The translations under genes and the position numbers were made by a program. Under the pieces are notes generated by a model. That model searched no databases. It worked only from the letters and a program-made list of their open reading frames with translations, and had not been told where the DNA came from. This document shows, piece after piece, positions 1 through 6,961 of a stretch of 25,418 nucleotides of DNA. Position 1 is the first letter of the stretch, and each line of letters opens with the position of its first letter. Source of the stretch: DASZJY01 sp036260255. GTDB taxonomy: Bacteria > Actinomycetota > Acidimicrobiia > Acidimicrobiales > AC-14. Location: assembly GCA_036260255.1 (NCBI GenBank), contig DATAAF010000120.1:1-25418 (forward strand), given 5' to 3'.

Positions 1-373
1 GGTCCCGGCGGGCCATGCGCCACGCGGTGTAGCCGAGGATGGCGGCGGTCAGGACCATGAGCAGGTGGCCTTCGCCGGGGACGGCGTGCGACGCGTACGA
101 CGCCCCGACCGCGGTGGCGACGCCCACCGGCGCGGTGGCGCCGACGACGGGCCAGTCGACGAGCTGTTCGCGGGCGTAGCGCGCCGTGCCGACGGCGGCG
201 CTGGGGATGATGGCGGGAAGGGTGGTCCCCACCGCCTGGAAGGCGGAGGCGCCCAGGATGCGGATGCCGGGCGTGGAGATGACCGCCCCCCCGACGCCGA
301 AGGCGCCCGAGAGCATGCCCGTGGCCAGGCCGACGACGAGGGTCAGCGCGTCTCGGAGGAGGCCTTCGGCCAG
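1..373 (-). CDS. TauE/SafE family permease, N-terminal part (cut by window edge)
   Basis: About 124 N-terminal residues of a membrane permease are visible. The family moves sulfite, sulfoacetate or other organosulfur anions across the cytoplasmic membrane. Helix 1 carries the family's glycine-rich turn (MLSGAFGVGGAVISTPG), followed by a conserved TTLPAIIPSA stretch and hydrophobic segments near residues 10-30, 75-90 and 100-118. There is no ATG, GTG or TTG start before the first helix; the first in-frame ATG lies inside it. The CTG at 373-371, just after the stop of the upstream gene (377-375), is the best start and leaves a 1-nt gap, so translation is probably coupled to the FrhB-like gene. 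The C-terminal half is outside the window. Family call is firm; the substrate is unknown. Confidence 0.8.
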   Translation of the reverse strand, partial: MAEGLLRDALTLVVGLATGMLSGAFGVGGAVISTPGIRILGASAFQAVGTTLPAIIPSAAVGTARYAREQLVDWPVVGATAPVGVATAVGASYASHAVPGEGHLLMVLTAAILGYTAWRMARRD

Positions 374-374
374 G

Positions 375-1544
375 TCAGGTGGCCGCCCGCTCGGCGGTCG
401 CCGCCGGCTCGGGTGCTTTCGGGGGCGGCGGGGGGATCAGCCGGGGGGCGTCGACGGCCGTCTCCGGCCAGCGCTTGCGCTGGCGGGTCGAGAGCTTGCG
501 GAGCAGGGCGATGGCCCCGGGGTCGTCGTCGCCGGGGCGGCCCTCGATGGTGCCGTCCTCCAGCATCTTGATGAGTAGCTCCCGCCCCAGGTCGGTGCGG
601 ACGATGGTCAGCGTCCAGTCGCCGAAAGCGCCGATCCCTCCGGTCGAGATGTCGGCGTGCTCGGCGGCGAAGTCGGGGCACATCTTGCAGCCCTCGCGGG
701 TCCAGGCGTGGCACTCCTTGAGCGGTACCTCGTGGTAGCTGCCGTCCCGCATCCAGATCTGGAGGACGCCCTTTACGTTCATCTTGACCATGTCCTGCTT
801 GGGTAGGCCGTACTTGGCCTCGAGGAGCTCGGTGAAGATGGCGTCGTCGAACGTCTTCGAGCAGAGCAGGCCGATGTTGAGGACGAAGCGCCGGGCCGGC
901 TTCCCTGCTTTGCGCAGCGTCATCACGGGGGGCACCGACGACTGGCAGCTCATGCCGACCAGCGCCAACTTCTCCGCCCCCTTCTCGACGGCCTCGGCGT
1001 AGGCCATGGTGTTGGCCGAGTAGGTGTAGCGGCTGCCGGCGGCGGCGAGGATCTCCTCGCGCGTACGGGCGACGCCGGGGATCGCCTTCCACGTCGTGCC
1101 GTCGCCCTCGAGGTAGGAGACCAGGGCGGCGTCGATGTAGCCGTGCTCGAGGGCCCAGATGAGGATGGCGGAGACGAGCCCGCCGTCCTGTCCCCGCTCG
1201 AGGATCTCGGGGTCGGCCGCCCGGGCCAGGATGATGTCCTTGGAGATTCCGTCCACCTCGTCGGGACGGCGGGAGCGCCCGAACAGGTGGGTGTCGATCT
1301 CCGGCTCCCAGGAGCGGAACCTTGGGCACGCCCGGGTGCAGGACGTGCATCCCCTGTCTCCGTGGATGCAGCCCCCGGGGCCGCCCTCCTCCTCGATGTG
1401 GAAGGGCTTGTACACGCCTCCCGTGTCGTCGTAGCTCAGGACGTCGTGCGGGCACGCGACGACGCAGCCGGCGCAGCCGGTGCAGAGGCCGGACGTCACC
1501 ACCTCGTCGAACAGGTGCGCCCAGTGGAGGACCTCCCGTGCCAT
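375..1544 (-). CDS. FrhB/FdhB-like F420 hydrogenase/dehydrogenase beta-subunit protein
   Basis: This 389-residue cytoplasmic iron-sulfur flavoprotein belongs to the FrhB/FdhB beta-subunit family, whose members pass electrons between ferredoxin-type clusters, FAD and coenzyme F420. Two 4Fe-4S motifs are visible: C21-x2-C24-x2-C27-x3-C31-P and C59-x6-C66-x2-C69-x3-C73-P. Later family landmarks are GMSCQSS, GLLCSK and GCKMCPDF. The tail is Pro/Ala-rich. I chose ATG 1544 over an upstream start at 1640 because the conserved fold begins at once (REVLHWAHLFDEVV) and a -10-like TACAGT sits 7 nt before it. No hydrogenase large or small subunit is nearby, so it is a stand-alone oxidoreductase. It is followed after 1 nt by the TauE/SafE permease, suggesting one transcript. 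Partner and substrate are unknown. Confidence 0.85.
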   Translation of the reverse strand: MAREVLHWAHLFDEVVTSGLCTGCAGCVVACPHDVLSYDDTGGVYKPFHIEEEGGPGGCIHGDRGCTSCTRACPRFRSWEPEIDTHLFGRSRRPDEVDGISKDIILARAADPEILERGQDGGLVSAILIWALEHGYIDAALVSYLEGDGTTWKAIPGVARTREEILAAAGSRYTYSANTMAYAEAVEKGAEKLALVGMSCQSSVPPVMTLRKAGKPARRFVLNIGLLCSKTFDDAIFTELLEAKYGLPKQDMVKMNVKGVLQIWMRDGSYHEVPLKECHAWTREGCKMCPDFAAEHADISTGGIGAFGDWTLTIVRTDLGRELLIKMLEDGTIEGRPGDDDPGAIALLRKLSTRQRKRWPETAVDAPRLIPPPPPKAPEPAATAERAAT

Positions 1545-1551
1545 CGGGCCC

Positions 1552-1557
1552 ACTGTA
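1552..1557 (-). promoter_or_regulatory. Candidate -10 box for a leaderless FrhB-like transcript
   Basis: On the minus strand TACAGT is followed by GGGCCCG and then the ATG at 1544. A -10 box 7 nt before a start codon places transcription initiation at the start codon itself. No good Shine-Dalgarno sequence or -35 box is visible. The interval 1545-1741 also serves the divergent glycosylase gene. Confidence 0.45.
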
Positions 1558-1741
1558 AGCGGCCGGTGCCTTGTCTCCGCTCGGGCGGTGCCCGCCGACG
1601 ACCGGGGTGGGGCGGTGCCGGGCGACCGCCAAGGAGCCAACGACGAGCCACCCAGGAGCCACCCACCCGAACTGATCGTCCAGGTGGCCCTACATTCGGC
1701 GGTGTCGGTGGGGATGCCGCCCAGCCCAGGAGGAGTGAACC

Positions 1742-2530
1742 CTGCCCGAGCTGGCCGAGGTGGAGGTGTACCGGCGGCTGGCCGAGCGGGTGGTGGGACG
1801 GCGGGTGGCCGAGGTGGTGGCGCCCGACGCCTGGTACCTGAAAGGGGGGCTGACAGCGGACGCCGCTCGGGCGGCGCTGGTGGGACGGCGGCTCGCCGGC
1901 ATCCGGCGCATCGGCAAGCTCCTGCTGCTCGACACCGACGACGGCGGCGGTCCGGTGCTGGGCCTGCGATTCGGCATGAGCGGCCGCCTCGTCGTCGATG
2001 GTGCGGCCGCCCTCGACGACCTGGTCTACGCCAGCAACCGCGAGCTCGAGGCGTGGGACCGCTTCGCCATGACCTTCGTCGAGGGCGGCGACCTGCGCAT
2101 GCGCGACCCGCGCCGCTTGGGCGGGGTCGAGCTGGAGCCCGACGAGGGCCGTCTGGGCCCCGACGCGCTCACGCTGAAGCCGAGCGGCCTGGCCCGCGCC
2201 CTGGCCGCCAGCAACGCCCCGCTGAAGGCCCGCCTCATGGACCAGGCCCACCTGGCCGGCGTCGGAAACCTCGCCGCCGACGAGATCCTGTGGCGGGCCG
2301 GGCTCGACCCTGCCCGTCCGGCCAGCTCCCTCACCCCTGCCGAGGGCCGGCGCCTGCACCGGCACCTGCGCGCCACCCTCTCCGACCTTCTCGCCCGCGG
2401 GGGCTCGCACACCGGCGAGCTCATGGCCGAACGTCGCGCCGGAGGCGTCTGCCCGAAGGACGGCACGCCGCTCGTCCGCCGCACCGTCGGCGGGCGCACG
2501 ACCTGGTCGTGCCCGCGCCACCAGCGCTGA
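1742..2530 (+). CDS. Fpg/Nei-family DNA glycosylase / AP lyase, CTG start
   Basis: This is a base-excision repair enzyme that removes oxidised bases and nicks the abasic site. The family's catalytic nucleophile is the N-terminal proline, so the protein must begin Met-Pro-Glu. That sequence is present only if translation starts at CTG 1742, giving MPELAEVEVYRRL. An AGGAGG at 1728-1733, 8 nt upstream, supports this. The next usual start, GTG 1760, would delete the active site. Other landmarks are the hairpin lysine K59 (RRIGKLLLL), FGMSGRL, RDPRRLG and the helix-two-turn-helix AGVGNLAADEILW. The C-terminal finger is atypical: C237-x2-D240 and C257-x2-H260 instead of four cysteines. At 262 residues the length is normal. 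It may be Fpg-like or Nei-like; I do not assign a symbol. Confidence 0.9.
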   Translation: MPELAEVEVYRRLAERVVGRRVAEVVAPDAWYLKGGLTADAARAALVGRRLAGIRRIGKLLLLDTDDGGGPVLGLRFGMSGRLVVDGAAALDDLVYASNRELEAWDRFAMTFVEGGDLRMRDPRRLGGVELEPDEGRLGPDALTLKPSGLARALAASNAPLKARLMDQAHLAGVGNLAADEILWRAGLDPARPASSLTPAEGRRLHRHLRATLSDLLARGGSHTGELMAERRAGGVCPKDGTPLVRRTVGGRTTWSCPRHQR

Positions 2531-2759
2531 CGGTCAGCCGCCGCCCGACCCGGCCCTCACCAACGTCGTGGTGCGGCAGGCGATCTCGTCGCCGTACAGG
2601 GCGGTCACGGCCCTCCCAGAGGTGGGGACGCGCACTTTAGATTCCGCTCGCACTTATTGCGCGCCATGAACGGCGGTGTTAAGCCTTCATCGGTCGCAGC
2701 GGCGGGCATCCGGCAGGGTGGCCACGACCGGCGGTTCACGAAGATCGACGGGAGGGGCG

Positions 2760-3272
2760 ATGAGGCGGTTTCTCTTGGGTGTCATGGTCTCGGCACTGGC
2801 CGTGGTGGCGGTGCCCTCGGGCGCCGGCGCGAACCACAGCGAGGGACAGGGGCCCAAGCACGATTCGGTTGCGGGGTCGGGGAAGATCGAGCAGTTCGGC
2901 ACCTTCGTGCACGTGAACGCCCAGGGCGAGCCCGACGGGAGCGCCAACGGGAGCTTCTTCGTGCGCCAGACGTTCTTCCGGCTCCCGCTCGACTTCTCGG
3001 GCAAGGTGACGTGTCTCTTCGTCAGCGGCAACAAGGCCATCGTCGGCGGTGAGGTCACCAAGAACCGGCCGGTCGAGCCCGGAGGCGTGCTGCCCAATCC
3101 CGCTCCGGGGACGGGTGTGCTGATCGACGTCCGCGACAACGACGACAACGGCACCCCCGACACCTACAACTTCACCTTCCGGCCGGCCCCGCCGCAGGTC
3201 TGCCCGAACCTGAACAGCCACCAGTTCCCCATCGACCAGGGGAACTTCCACGTGCACGACGCCACGACGTAA
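2760..3272 (+). CDS. Small exported protein of unknown function
   Basis: This 170-residue protein has a typical Sec signal peptide (MRRFLLGVMVSALAVVAVPS) with a likely cleavage after GAGA at residue 24. The mature part is polar, Gly/Asn-rich and probably all-beta. It has two cysteines (TCLFV and QVCPNL) that could form a disulfide, and a C-terminal HVHDATT. The motif DVRDNDDNGTPDTYNF looks like a calcium-loop-type acidic stretch. The start ATG 2760 is preceded by a GGGAGGGG-type ribosome site; an in-frame upstream start at 2676 would bury the signal peptide. It stands alone, 71 nt before the aldehyde dehydrogenase. I do not recognise a function; similar secreted proteins are common in actinobacteria. 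Confidence 0.8.
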   Translation: MRRFLLGVMVSALAVVAVPSGAGANHSEGQGPKHDSVAGSGKIEQFGTFVHVNAQGEPDGSANGSFFVRQTFFRLPLDFSGKVTCLFVSGNKAIVGGEVTKNRPVEPGGVLPNPAPGTGVLIDVRDNDDNGTPDTYNFTFRPAPPQVCPNLNSHQFPIDQGNFHVHDATT

Positions 3273-3343
3273 CGAATCCTCCGCTCGGGTCTGCCACGCC
3301 GCCACGCTGGCAGTCGGGCCCGGGACAGAGCAGGCTTGAGGGC

Positions 3344-4759
3344 GTGCACGTCCGCGACACCCTCTACATCGGCGGCGAGTGGCTGCCACCGGCCGGTGAC
3401 GGGTGGATCGACGTGGTCGAGCCGGCGACCGAGGAGGTCATGGGCCGGGTCCCCGAGGGCACCTCCGCCGACGCCGATCGGGCGGTGGCCGCCGCCCGCG
3501 CCGCCTTCGACGGTTGGGCGGCGACCCCGCTCGACGAGCGGGCCGGGTGGCTGCGGCGGCTGCACGAGGGTCTGGTCGCCCGCTCCGACGAGATCGGAAC
3601 GCTGATCGCCCGGGAGGTGGGGATGCCCATCTCCATGGCGACGCTGGTCCAAGCGATCGCCCCGGCCCTGGTGGTGAGCTCCTACGCCGAGCTCGTCCTC
3701 GACCACCCGTTCGAGGAGAAGGTCGGCCGATCGCTCGTCCTGCGTGAACCGGTGGGCGTGGTGGCCGCCATCACGCCGTGCAACTACCCGCTGTACCAGC
3801 TGGTGTGCAAGGTCGCGCCGGCGCTGGCGGCCGGTTGCACGGTGGTGGCCAAGCCCTCCGAGATCGCGCCCCTCTCGGCGTTCGTGCTGGCCGACGTGGC
3901 GGGCGAGGTGGGGCTGCCGGCAGGTGTGCTCAACGTGGTCAGCGGCTACGGCCCCGAGGTGGGCGCCACCCTGATCGCCCATCGGGAGGTCGACATGGTG
4001 TCGTTCACCGGCTCGACGCCGGCGGGGCGGGCGGTGGCCGCCGCCGCCGCGGCGACGGTGAAGCGGGTCACCCTCGAGCTGGGGGGCAAGTCGCCGTCGG
4101 TCGTGCTCGACGACGCCGACCTCGAAGAGGCCGTCCGGGCGACGGTGAGCCAGTGCTACCTCAACGCCGGACAGACCTGCCTCTCCTGGACCCGGTTGCT
4201 CGTGCCGCGGAGCCGCCACGACGAGGCCGCCGCCCTCGCCGCCAAGGTGGCGGATGACTTCGCTCCCGGCGATCCCCTGGCCGACGCCCGGCTCGGGCCG
4301 GTGGCCAGCAAGGTCCAGCAGGAGCGGGTGCGGTCCTACATCCGCCGGGGCATCGAGGAAGGCGCCACGCTCGTGGCCGGCGGTCCCGAGCCACCCGTCG
4401 GGCTTCACCGCGGCTACTTCGTGCAGCCGACGGTCTTCGCCGACGTGAACCCGGAGATGACCATCGCCCAGGAGGAGATCTTCGGCCCGGTACTGGCCGT
4501 CATCCCTTACGACGACGAGGACCAGGCGGTGGCCATCGCCAATGGCACCATCTACGGGCTGCACGGGGCGGTTTTCTCGGCCGACCGGGAGCGGGCGCTG
4601 GCGTTCGCCCGTCGCCTGCGCACCGGCCAGGTCGACGTGAACGGCGGCGGCTACAACCACCTCGCCCCCTTCGGCGGCTACAAGCAGTCCGGGCTGGGGC
4701 GCGAGCTCGGCCACCGCGGTCTCGAGGAGTACCTCGAGACCAAGTCGGTCCAGCTCTGA
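3344..4759 (+). CDS. NAD(P)-dependent aldehyde dehydrogenase family protein
   Basis: This 471-residue soluble enzyme oxidises an aldehyde to its acid using NAD(P)+. The general-base glutamate is E245 in TLELGGKSPS, and the catalytic cysteine is C279 in NAGQTCLSW. Also seen are the Rossmann elements TPCNYP and FTGSTPAGRAV, the EEIFGPV motif and the C-terminal PFGGYKQSGLGRELG. Length is normal for the superfamily. The start is GTG 3344, with no strong ribosome site; the GCTTGAGGGC before it resembles the region before the start at 17386, so the mRNA may be leaderless. No alcohol dehydrogenase or degradative operon flanks it, so the substrate cannot be inferred. Cys rather than another residue at position 279 argues for a true dehydrogenase. 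Confidence 0.93.
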   Translation: MHVRDTLYIGGEWLPPAGDGWIDVVEPATEEVMGRVPEGTSADADRAVAAARAAFDGWAATPLDERAGWLRRLHEGLVARSDEIGTLIAREVGMPISMATLVQAIAPALVVSSYAELVLDHPFEEKVGRSLVLREPVGVVAAITPCNYPLYQLVCKVAPALAAGCTVVAKPSEIAPLSAFVLADVAGEVGLPAGVLNVVSGYGPEVGATLIAHREVDMVSFTGSTPAGRAVAAAAAATVKRVTLELGGKSPSVVLDDADLEEAVRATVSQCYLNAGQTCLSWTRLLVPRSRHDEAAALAAKVADDFAPGDPLADARLGPVASKVQQERVRSYIRRGIEEGATLVAGGPEPPVGLHRGYFVQPTVFADVNPEMTIAQEEIFGPVLAVIPYDDEDQAVAIANGTIYGLHGAVFSADRERALAFARRLRTGQVDVNGGGYNHLAPFGGYKQSGLGRELGHRGLEEYLETKSVQL

Positions 4760-4781
4760 GACGGCGACGGGCCCGCCCCCC

Positions 4782-4891
4782 AATTGGGTGACGAATGTGG
4801 TTGATTTCCAACCGCTCACCGTGCCAGATCCCAGCGAGCGTGCTTCTGGCGCGCTCAGGGGCTGATTTCCAACCACTTTCGTCACCCAATT
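4782..4891. repeat. 110-bp palindromic element with nested hairpin
   Basis: Two 22-nt arms (4782-4803 and 4870-4891) are inverted copies with one mismatch; the core is AATTGGGTGACGAA. Inside are a second stem (4836-4843 with 4849-4856, loop TTCTG) and a 12-nt direct repeat TGATTTCCAACC at 4802-4813 and 4863-4874. The element is distinctly less GC-rich than its surroundings. It lies between the aldehyde dehydrogenase stop and the lipoprotein start, and its right arm ends where the -35 region of the lipoprotein gene would lie. It could be a miniature mobile or REP-like repeat, a bidirectional terminator or a regulator-binding dyad. The sequence symmetry is certain; the role is not. Confidence 0.75.
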
Positions 4892-4909
4892 CACGGGGGG
4901 TGGGGTCGC

Positions 4910-4915
4910 TACCAT
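4910..4915 (+). promoter_or_regulatory. Candidate -10 box for a leaderless lipoprotein transcript
   Basis: TACCAT is followed by 7 nt and then GTG 4923, so transcription would begin at the start codon. No Shine-Dalgarno sequence is present. The matching -35 position (about 4887-4892) overlaps the end of the palindromic element. Confidence 0.5.
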
Positions 4916-4922
4916 CGTCTCA

Positions 4923-5474
4923 GTGACGAGGCGTGTGCTCGCTGTCCTGCTGGTGCTCGTGCTGGGAGCGCTGGTCGCCGGGTGCGGCAACGACACGGTC
5001 GACGGCACCGAGACCCGGGACGACGAGACCCGCACGACCGAGGGGGCGCTCGACACCACCCAGGCCGAGCAGCAGCTCGTTGCCCGCCAGAAGCAGGCCA
5101 CTCCGGACCTGAATGTGGGCGAGGCGCGGTGCGTCACCCGGGCCGAGCTGCGCAGAGGGGCGACGTTCGGCTGCAGCGTGATGGTCGAGGGGCTGCCGGC
5201 GCCCTACACGGTGACCGTCACCGACGTCGACCGCGACGCCAGGACGGCCGAGTACGAGTTCGAGCTCACCAAGGCCATCGTGTCCACCGCCAAGGTCGTC
5301 GGGGTGGTGAAGCAGTCGTGGCCCGACCAGAGCGCCCAGGTCGACTGCGGGCCGGGGAAGGTCAGGCTGGCGGAGCCGGGCACCACCATCGAGTGCAGCG
5401 TCAACGACAAGGACGGCTTTCACTCCGCCACCGCCCGGGTGGTCGACATCCAGGGCAACGTGGCCCGGGCCTGA
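4923..5474 (+). CDS. DUF4333 lipoprotein
   Basis: This is a 183-residue predicted membrane-anchored lipoprotein. Residues 1-20 form a lipoprotein signal with lipobox LVAGC, so C21 would be lipidated. A Thr/Asp/Glu-rich linker (to about residue 55) is followed by two repeats of one fold. Each has a cysteine pair about 15 residues apart: RCVTRAEL...FGCSV and VDCGPGK...IECSV. This matches DUF4333-type domains of actinobacterial envelope proteins, whose function is unknown. The protein ends in a short VVDIQGNVARA tail. Start GTG 4923 is set by the signal peptide and by the TACCAT box 7 nt upstream. It converges on the SGNH hydrolase gene, with a hairpin between the two. Confidence 0.82.
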   Translation: MTRRVLAVLLVLVLGALVAGCGNDTVDGTETRDDETRTTEGALDTTQAEQQLVARQKQATPDLNVGEARCVTRAELRRGATFGCSVMVEGLPAPYTVTVTDVDRDARTAEYEFELTKAIVSTAKVVGVVKQSWPDQSAQVDCGPGKVRLAEPGTTIECSVNDKDGFHSATARVVDIQGNVARA

Positions 5475-5487
5475 CCGGGCCCGGGTC
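5462..5487. terminator. Hairpin between convergent genes, stop codon in the loop
   Basis: CCCGGGCC (5464-5471) pairs with GGCCCGGG (5478-5485), extended by a further outer G-C and G-T pair. The six-base loop TGACCG contains the TGA stop of the lipoprotein. There is no T-tract on either side. It sits between two convergent genes, which favours a bidirectional terminator. Confidence 0.55.
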
Positions 5488-5495
5488 GGTGCGCG

Positions 5496-6197
5496 TCAGC
5501 CGCCGTCCCTCCGGGGCGGCACCTGGGTGAGGGCCTCGGCGAACGCCTTGGCCCAGTCGGCGTAGCCGGCCAGCCCCGGGTGGAACCCGTCCTCGGCCAG
5601 CTTCCCGTGCCAGGGCGGCCCCGTATGGGCCCACACGTCGGCCACGACCAGCCCGGCGGCCGGCGCCTCCTCGCGGATCATCTCGTTGACGACCGTGGCG
5701 CGGGCGGGGCGCAGGCCCTGGGGGATGGTCGCGATGATCGCCCCCTTGGGGAGCCGGCGGACGATCTCCCTGATCGACTCGAGGACCTGGGGCAGCGGCG
5801 TCGGGACCATGTCGTTGGCGCCGATGGCACAGCTCACCAGGTCGGGGGTCCTCTCCAGCGCCTCGAGCCGGGGCAGCTGCACGTCGACGACGTCGGCGGC
5901 ACGGGCCCCCGAGCGGGAGAGGTTCAGCACCCGCCACGGACGGGCGGAGTGCTCGTCGAGCACCTTTCGCAGCTGGCCCACGTACCCCTGGTCGTACGCC
6001 GGCGCGCCGATCCCCTGTGCGGTCGAGTCGCCCAGGACGACCCAGAGCGGTCCCTCACCGGAGAGGGCGAGGGCGTTCGCCTCCTCCCACGCCTTGGCGT
6101 ACACCGCCACCTGGGCGTGCACCCGTCTGACTCCGGGCAGGGCCACCCGGGCCACCTTCCCGACCGACGAGCGCAGCCACCGGTAGGTGCCGTTCAC
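5496..6197 (-). CDS. SGNH/GDSL-family hydrolase
   Basis: This 233-residue esterase or lipase-type hydrolase has the family blocks: GDS nucleophile at S58 (VVLGDSTAQGIG), block II glycine within LNLSRSGARA, block III GAND and the D203-x2-H206 pair (EDGFHPG). The N-terminal 45 residues are basic and helical, with no clear signal peptide, so it is probably cytoplasmic or membrane-associated. The start is GTG 6197, and 26 nt separate it from the divergent pirin gene. A GC-rich inverted repeat lies within its last codons (about 5500-5521). It could act on acyl esters of lipids or sugars; the substrate cannot be read from the sequence. Confidence 0.88.
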   Translation of the reverse strand: MNGTYRWLRSSVGKVARVALPGVRRVHAQVAVYAKAWEEANALALSGEGPLWVVLGDSTAQGIGAPAYDQGYVGQLRKVLDEHSARPWRVLNLSRSGARAADVVDVQLPRLEALERTPDLVSCAIGANDMVPTPLPQVLESIREIVRRLPKGAIIATIPQGLRPARATVVNEMIREEAPAAGLVVADVWAHTGPPWHGKLAEDGFHPGLAGYADWAKAFAEALTQVPPRRDGG

Positions 6198-6223
6198 GGG
6201 AATGCCGGACGGTCGGGAGCGTT

Positions 6224-6961
6224 GTGCGCGACGAGATGACCACTGCGACCGCCACCATCGACGTGCGCCGGGCGAGCTCCCGCTTCCACACGCGGCTTCC
6301 CTGGCTCGACTCCCGCCACAGCTTCAGCTTCGGCCACCACCGTGACCCGGCCAACACCCATCACGGGTTGCTCCTCGTGAACAACGACGACGTCGTGCGC
6401 GCCGGCACCGGCTTCGACACCCATCCCCACCGCGACATGGAGATCGTCACGTGGGTGCTCGACGGTGAGCTCGAGCACAAGGACTCGGTGGGCAACAAGG
6501 GCGTGATCTACCCCGGCCTGGCCCAGCGCATGAGCGCCGGGACGGGCATCTGGCACTCCGAGATGAACCCCCGCGGCGACACCGACGTCCACTTCGTGCA
6601 GATGTGGGTGCTGCCGGACACCGAGCGGGTGGACCCCGGCTACGAGCAGCTCGACATCAACGCCGAGATCGACAGGGGCGGGCTGGTGCCCATCGCGTCG
6701 GGCCGGGGCCACGACGCGGCGATCGCCATCCGCCAGCGCGACGCCGTCCTCTGGGGCGGGCGCCTGCGGCCGGGCGAGCAGGTGACCCTTCCCGAGGCGC
6801 GGTGGGTCCACCTCTTCGTGGCCCGCGGCGCGGCCGAGCTGGACGGCGCCGGCCGGTTGGAGGAGGGAGACGCCGCACGCTTGACCGCGGCGGGCATCCC
6901 CCGGCTGGTGGCCGACGCCGAGCGGGGCGCCGAGGTTCTCATCTGGGAGACGCGAGGATGA
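6224..6961 (+). CDS. Pirin family protein (YhhW-like quercetinase-type bicupin)
   Basis: This is a 245-residue cupin protein of the pirin family. The metal site of the N-terminal cupin is complete: H67 and H69 (DTHPHRDME), H111 and E113 (IWHSEMN). Bacterial members such as YhhW bind a metal and can oxidise quercetin; physiological substrates are usually unknown. The opening after the extension (DVRRASSRFHTRLPWLDSRHSFSFG) is typical. The start could be GTG 6224, with GGGAG close upstream, or ATG 6236; both keep the whole domain. Its last four bases, ATGA, overlap the start of the beta-propeller gene, so the two are translationally coupled. It is divergent from the SGNH hydrolase. Confidence 0.9.
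   Translation: MRDEMTTATATIDVRRASSRFHTRLPWLDSRHSFSFGHHRDPANTHHGLLLVNNDDVVRAGTGFDTHPHRDMEIVTWVLDGELEHKDSVGNKGVIYPGLAQRMSAGTGIWHSEMNPRGDTDVHFVQMWVLPDTERVDPGYEQLDINAEIDRGGLVPIASGRGHDAAIAIRQRDAVLWGGRLRPGEQVTLPEARWVHLFVARGAAELDGAGRLEEGDAARLTAAGIPRLVADAERGAEVLIWETRG

Noticed and set aside
3164..5137. 657-codon open frame on the minus strand opposite the aldehyde dehydrogenase and lipoprotein genes
   Set aside because: It is antisense to two well-supported genes, its product is His/Arg/Gly-rich without motifs, and long antisense frames are expected at this GC content.
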